Shown here piece after piece: positions 60,722-64,000 of a DNA stretch of 64,000 nt. The notes below the pieces were generated by a model. That model was not told the origin of the DNA, ran no database searches, and worked only from the letters and a program-made list of their open reading frames with translations. Position numbers and translations under genes: made by a program. The stretch is taken from contig NZ_BBXA01000019.1 of NCBI RefSeq assembly GCF_001014975.1, positions 1 to 64,000 of the forward strand, given 5' to 3'. The stretch comes from Novosphingobium sp. MD-1 (GTDB taxonomy: Bacteria; Pseudomonadota; Alphaproteobacteria; Sphingomonadales; Sphingomonadaceae). Within the stretch, counting starts at the first letter, position 1. Each line of letters opens with the position of its first letter.

Positions 60722-62008
60722 ATGAGCTTTCCCTGGGCGAACCATTACAAGCCTAGCCACCCCTTCATGCAGTGGCTGGACGAGAAGCTGCCTTTGCCGC
60801 GCTTCGTCTACAACGCCGTCGGCGCCGGTTATCCGGTGCCGCGCAACCTGAACTATTTCTGGAACTTCGGCATCCTGGCAGGCGTCTGCCTGATGCTCCA
60901 GATCGTCACCGGCGTGATCCTGGCGATGCACTATGCCGCCAACACGGGCGTGGCGTTCGATTCCACCGAACACATCATGCGTGACGTGAACTGGGGCTGG
61001 ATGCTGCGCTACGCGCACGCCAACGGTGCCTCGGCGTTCTTCGTCGTGGTCTATGTCCACATCTTCCGCGGGTTCTTCTTCAGCTCGTACAAGGCCCCGC
61101 GCGAGATGATCTGGCTGCTGGGCGTGGTGATCTTCCTGCTGATGATGGCCACCGCCTTCATGGGCTACGTGCTTCCCTGGGGCCAGATGAGCTTCTGGGG
61201 CGCCAAGGTCATCACCGGCCTGTTCGGCGCGATCCCGCTGGTGGGCGAACCGCTGCAGCAGTGGCTGCTCGGCGGCTTCTCGCCCGATCAGGCGGCGCTG
61301 AACCGCTTCTTCTCGCTGCACTTCCTGCTGCCCTTCGTGATCCTGGGCGTGGTGATCCTGCACGTGTGGGCGCTGCACATCCCCGGTTCGTCGAACCCGA
61401 CGGGCGTGGAAGTGAAGAGCGAGAGCGACACCGTTCCCTTCCACCCGTACTACACGGCGAAGGACGGCTTCGGACTGGGTGTGTTCCTGCTGCTCTACTG
61501 CGCGGTGCTGTTCTTCGCGCCGAACGCGCTGGGCCACCCGGACAACTACATTCCGGCCAACCCGATGAGCACCCCGGCGCACATTGTGCCCGAATGGTAC
61601 TTCTGGCCGTTCTACGCGATCCTGCGCGCCTTCACGTCGGACTTCTTCTTCATCCCGGCCAAGCTGATGGGCGTGCTCGCCATGTTCAGCGCGATCCTGG
61701 TGTGGTTCTTCCTGCCCTGGCTGGATACCTCGCCGGTCCGTTCGGGACTGTACCGTCCGCTGTTCCGCAAGTTCTTCTATGTCCTGCTCGTGGACGTGCT
61801 GATCCTGGGATACTGCGGCGGCGCGCCGGCTGCGGAACCCTACGTGATGATCTCGCAGATCGCCGCGACGTACTACTTCCTGCACTTCCTCGTCATTCTC
61901 CCGCTCGTTTCGTCGATCGAGAAGCCCGAACCGCTTCCCTATTCGATCACCGAAGCCGTGCTGGGCAAGGATGACGGCGCCGTGCTGTCCGCCAACCCCG
62001 CTGCCTGA
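60722..62008 (+). CDS. petB: Cytochrome b subunit of complex III
   Basis: The 428-residue membrane protein carries the two b hemes and the quinol-oxidising and quinone-reducing sites. It has about eight helices. The bis-His ligand helices are [15 protein letters not shown]...[21 protein letters not shown] and [21 protein letters not shown]. Its quinol-site motif is [13 protein letters not shown] (PEWY). Length and motifs are normal for alphaproteobacterial cytochrome b (long form, not the split b6-subunit IV form). Confidence 0.98.
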   Translation: MSFPWANHYKPSHPFMQWLDEKLPLPRFVYNAVGAGYPVPRNLNYFWNFGILAGVCLMLQIVTGVILAMHYAANTGVAFDSTEHIMRDVNWGWMLRYAHANGASAFFVVVYVHIFRGFFFSSYKAPREMIWLLGVVIFLLMMATAFMGYVLPWGQMSFWGAKVITGLFGAIPLVGEPLQQWLLGGFSPDQAALNRFFSLHFLLPFVILGVVILHVWALHIPGSSNPTGVEVKSESDTVPFHPYYTAKDGFGLGVFLLLYCAVLFFAPNALGHPDNYIPANPMSTPAHIVPEWYFWPFYAILRAFTSDFFFIPAKLMGVLAMFSAILVWFFLPWLDTSPVRSGLYRPLFRKFFYVLLVDVLILGYCGGAPAAEPYVMISQIAATYYFLHFLVILPLVSSIEKPEPLPYSITEAVLGKDDGAVLSANPAA

Positions 62009-62041
62009 GCCAGCCGAACCGGAAAGAACGAGAGAACCCCT

Positions 62042-62863
62042 ATGGTCCGTCTTTTTGGCCCCTTCGTCGGCCTTTTCTTCGCCGTCGCGCTGCTCTGGTC
62101 GTTCGGTAATGGCGCCTATGTCGCCATCACCGAGCCGGCGGCCCCGACAGCCGAGCACGAGTTCCACAAGCACCCCAAGGAAGTGCACTTCGCTTCCGAC
62201 GGCGCGTTCGGCCGCTTCGACAAGGAACAGCTGCAGCGCGGCTTCCTGGTTTACAAGGAAGTGTGCTCGGCCTGCCACTCGCTTAAGCACGTCGCGTTCC
62301 GCGATCTCCAGCAGCTCGGCTATTCGGAAGCCGAAGTGAAGGCGATCGCCAAGCAGTGGGGCACCAAGCAGCCCACCTTCGACCCGAAGACCGGTGACCG
62401 TGGCGAGCGTGACAACCTGCCCGCCGATCACTTCCCGATGGTCTACTACGCCGGCCAGGGCAGCCCGCCCGACCTATCGCTGATCACCAAGGCGCGTCAC
62501 GAAGGCCCGGCCTATGTGTACTCGCTGCTGACCGGCTACCAGGACCAGCCCGCGGAACTCCTCAAGAAGTTCCCGGACGCCAAGACGCCGGAAGGGCTGC
62601 ACTACAACCCGTACTTCGCCAACCTGAACCTGGCGATGCCCGCGCCGCTGACCGGCGATGGCCAGGTGACCTACAGCGATGGCACGCCGGCGACGGTCGA
62701 CCAGATGTCCAAGGACGTCGCGGCGTTCCTGATCTGGACGGCCGAACCCAAGCTGGACAAGCGCAAGCAGACCGGCTGGGCCGTGCTGGGCTTCCTGCTG
62801 GCGGCCACCGTGCTGGCCTATCTGTCCAAGAAGCAGGTTTGGAGCAACGTGGGCGGACATTGA
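62042..62863 (+). CDS. petC: Cytochrome c1 subunit of complex III
   Basis: The 273-residue protein passes electrons from the Rieske centre to soluble cytochrome c. It has an N-terminal signal segment (about 5-30), the c-type heme site C75-S-A-C78-H79 and LKHVAFRDL after it. The central region carries DNLPADHFPMVYYAGQGSPPDLSLI and a YNPYF block, the Met ligand is in the NLAMPAPL loop, and a C-terminal membrane anchor (WAVLGFLLAATVLAYLSKKQVW) closes the protein. It is the last gene of the operon and is followed by a clear terminator. Confidence 0.97.
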   Translation: MVRLFGPFVGLFFAVALLWSFGNGAYVAITEPAAPTAEHEFHKHPKEVHFASDGAFGRFDKEQLQRGFLVYKEVCSACHSLKHVAFRDLQQLGYSEAEVKAIAKQWGTKQPTFDPKTGDRGERDNLPADHFPMVYYAGQGSPPDLSLITKARHEGPAYVYSLLTGYQDQPAELLKKFPDAKTPEGLHYNPYFANLNLAMPAPLTGDGQVTYSDGTPATVDQMSKDVAAFLIWTAEPKLDKRKQTGWAVLGFLLAATVLAYLSKKQVWSNVGGH

Positions 62864-62888
62864 TCGCCCGCCGATTGCCAGACACGAG

Positions 62889-62915
62889 AAGGCCACCGGG
62901 AACGGTGGCCTTTTT
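62889..62915 (+). terminator. Rho-independent terminator after petC
   Basis: A GGCCACCG/CGGTGGCC stem (62891-62898 with 62903-62910) with a GGAA tetraloop is followed by TTTTT. It is 26 bases past the petC stop. Confidence 0.88.
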
Positions 62916-62999
62916 CGTTGGCGCACGGCCGCCGCAACGCCATGGTGCGCCGCGCCCATCGCGCCGAAATCCCCGCAACCTCTCCTCGAAAGTTTCCCG

Positions 63000-63536
63000 A
63001 TGACGCCCGACGATCTCAAGATGCTTGTCCGGTCGGTTCCCGATTTCCCCTCCCCCGGCATCCTGTTCCGCGACATCACCACGCTGATTGCCCATGGCGA
63101 AGGGCTTAGCGCCTGCGTGGATCACCTGGCCGAACGCGCCCGCGCGGCAGACGCGGAACTGATTGCCGGCATGGAAGCGCGCGGCTTCATCTTCGGCGCG
63201 GCGGTGGCGGCGCGCATGGGCGTGGGCTTCCTGCCGGTACGCAAGCCGGGCAAGCTGCCGGTCAAGACGATCGGCATCGACTATGCGCTGGAATACGGGC
63301 GCGACCGGCTGGAAATCGATCCCACGGTCATCCGCGAAGGCCAGCGCGTGGTCATCGTGGACGATCTGATCGCCACCGGCGGCACGGCGCTGGCCGCCGC
63401 CGAACTGCTGCGCCAGGCAGGCGCGGCGGTGCGGCACGCGCTGTTCGTGATCGACCTGCCCGATCTCCACGGCGCCGAACGGCTACGCGGCGCCGGCTTG
63501 ACCGTGGATGCCCTGATGGATTTTCCCGGGCACTGA
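63000..63536 (+). CDS. apt: Adenine phosphoribosyltransferase
   Basis: Apt salvages adenine with PRPP to make AMP. The 178-residue protein has the opening DLKMLVRSVPDFPSPGILFRDITTLI, IAGMEARGFIFGAAVAARMGVGFLPVRKPGKLP, and the PRPP-binding VVIVDDLIATGGTALAAAELL. These are the family's diagnostic blocks and the length is typical. It lies between two strong terminators, so it is a single-gene unit. It adds to the purine genes in the window (purM, purN, ndk), but far from them. Confidence 0.97.
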   Translation: MTPDDLKMLVRSVPDFPSPGILFRDITTLIAHGEGLSACVDHLAERARAADAELIAGMEARGFIFGAAVAARMGVGFLPVRKPGKLPVKTIGIDYALEYGRDRLEIDPTVIREGQRVVIVDDLIATGGTALAAAELLRQAGAAVRHALFVIDLPDLHGAERLRGAGLTVDALMDFPGH

Positions 63537-63542
63537 AACGCG

Positions 63543-63575
63543 AAAGCCCCGCTCTCCGGCGAGAGCGGGGCTTTT
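63543..63575. terminator. Bidirectional terminator between apt and the acyl-CoA synthetase
   Basis: A 14-bp perfect stem, AAAGCCCCGCTCTC with GAGAGCGGGGCTTT around CGGC, is placed between convergent genes, with T's on the right and A's on the left. Confidence 0.9.
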
Positions 63576-63599
63576 GTGCCTTACCGCCTATTCCGGCGG

Positions 63600-64000
63600 T
63601 CAGTCGACCAGCATCAGCGCGTCGAGCGCCACGACGCCTTCGCCCACCGGGTGCAGGATCACCGGATTGAGGTCGATCTCGCGGATCGCGGGTTCGGCGC
63701 GCAGCACCTGCCCCACGGTAGCGATCAGGCGCGCGAGCGCCGCCACGTCCAGCGCGGGCGATCCGCGATAGCCCTGGAGCAGCGCCGCGCTCTTCAGCTT
63801 CAGCAACTCTGCCACGACCGCTTCCTCGGTCAGATCGGCGGTCAGCAGGCGCACGTCCTGCAGGATCTCCGCCGTCACGCCGCCGAAGCCGGCCAGCACC
63901 ACCGGCCCCCATTCGGGATCGTTCTTGGCGCCGACGATCATTTCCAGCCCGCGCTTGCCCATCGCCTCGATCAGCACGCCGTCCAGCCGGATCGCCGCCG
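63600..64000 (-). CDS. ADP-forming acetate--CoA ligase family protein, C-terminal part (truncated by window edge)
   Basis: The visible 133 C-terminal residues match the ATP-grasp domain of ADP-forming acetyl/acyl-CoA synthetases and of the related protein acyltransferases: DGVLIEAMGKRGLEMIVGAKNDPEWGPVVLAGFGGVTAEILQDV, then LLQGYRGSPALDVAALARLIATVG and the closing EIDLNPVILHPVGEGVVALDALMLV. The GxGG and EIDLNP blocks are diagnostic. The N-terminal CoA-binding half lies outside the window, so the full architecture, and whether it is an acetyl-CoA synthetase or another acyl-CoA enzyme, cannot be seen. It is closed by the terminator shared with apt. Confidence 0.85.
   Translation of the reverse strand, partial: AAIRLDGVLIEAMGKRGLEMIVGAKNDPEWGPVVLAGFGGVTAEILQDVRLLTADLTEEAVVAELLKLKSAALLQGYRGSPALDVAALARLIATVGQVLRAEPAIREIDLNPVILHPVGEGVVALDALMLVD

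Noticed and set aside
1..64000. Defence, phage, transposon or CRISPR systems
   Set aside because: No transposase, integrase, nuclease-methylase pair, toxin-antitoxin pair or spaced repeat array is visible. Composition and gene content are uniform core chromosome.

Overview
The window is a 64 kb, GC-rich (about two-thirds G+C by eye), gene-dense stretch of core chromosome from an alphaproteobacterium. It most resembles a member of the Sphingomonadales (Novosphingobium/Sphingomonas type). This placement is inferred from the mix of genes: CC_3452-family and UrcA-family secreted proteins, DUF2794, DUF1489, HdaA, a cytochrome bc1 operon, the rpsT-dnaA pair, GANTC sites, and frequent GTG/TTG starts. 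I see no transposase, integrase, phage gene, CRISPR array, rRNA or tRNA, and nothing that looks like a genomic island.

Layout. 1-4.1 kb: end of an unidentified gene, ubiK-like, tspO, tlyA, a lipoprotein, a tiny leader-like ORF with an extended Shine-Dalgarno sequence, and a branched-chain aminotransferase. 4.1-9.7 kb: a palindromic repeat, an OprO/OprP-type porin, an MFE-2-like dehydrogenase, a DUF4328 membrane protein, cysE-DUF2794-lipoprotein, and hdaA. 9.7-14.7 kb: a DUF2066-like protein divergent from purM-purN (purN fused to a YjbR domain), then cardiolipin synthase. 14.7-23.4 kb: ndk, holC and pepA on the minus strand, divergent from the classical envelope cluster lptD-surA-pdxA-rsmA. 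23.4-28.4 kb: DUF4287, malate synthase G, a LysR regulator and an acetate-type CoA-transferase, forming an acetate/glyoxylate-related block. 28.5-34.5 kb: cyclophilin, mgtE-DUF1489, dnaA, rpsT, hemH. 34.5-41.7 kb: a molybdopterin-binding oxidoreductase subunit, mrp, then hflK-hflC-degP. 41.7-46.9 kb: tandem hairpin repeats, PBP1A, msrB, an NfeD-SPFH pair and a secreted orphan. 46.9-53.1 kb: a CC_3452/HxlR divergent pair, UrcA, a small membrane protein, lipid kinase-phosphoesterase, gltX, YqgE/AlgH and another small membrane protein. 53.1-59.9 kb: glnD, an acyl-CoA ligase, lgt and a MidA-type methyltransferase. 60-64 kb: petA-petB-petC, apt, and the C-terminal part of an ADP-forming acyl-CoA synthetase running off the window.

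Functionally the window is dominated by envelope biogenesis and quality control (lptD, surA, lgt, PBP1A, cardiolipin synthase, hflKC, degP, QmcA/NfeD), replication control (dnaA, hdaA, holC), purine metabolism (purM, purN, apt, ndk), respiration, and C2/acyl-CoA metabolism.

I did not find a new defence or mobile system. The items most worth following are small and regulatory: a 14-15 nt anti-16S complementarity in front of an 18-codon ORF, a PurN-YjbR fusion, a lipoprotein gene whose only good start is ATT, a consensus GGAAC-N16-CGTT stress promoter in front of degP, nested palindromes between CC_3452 and HxlR, and a cluster of GANTC sites upstream of dnaA. All assignments are from reading the sequence; no database search was run.
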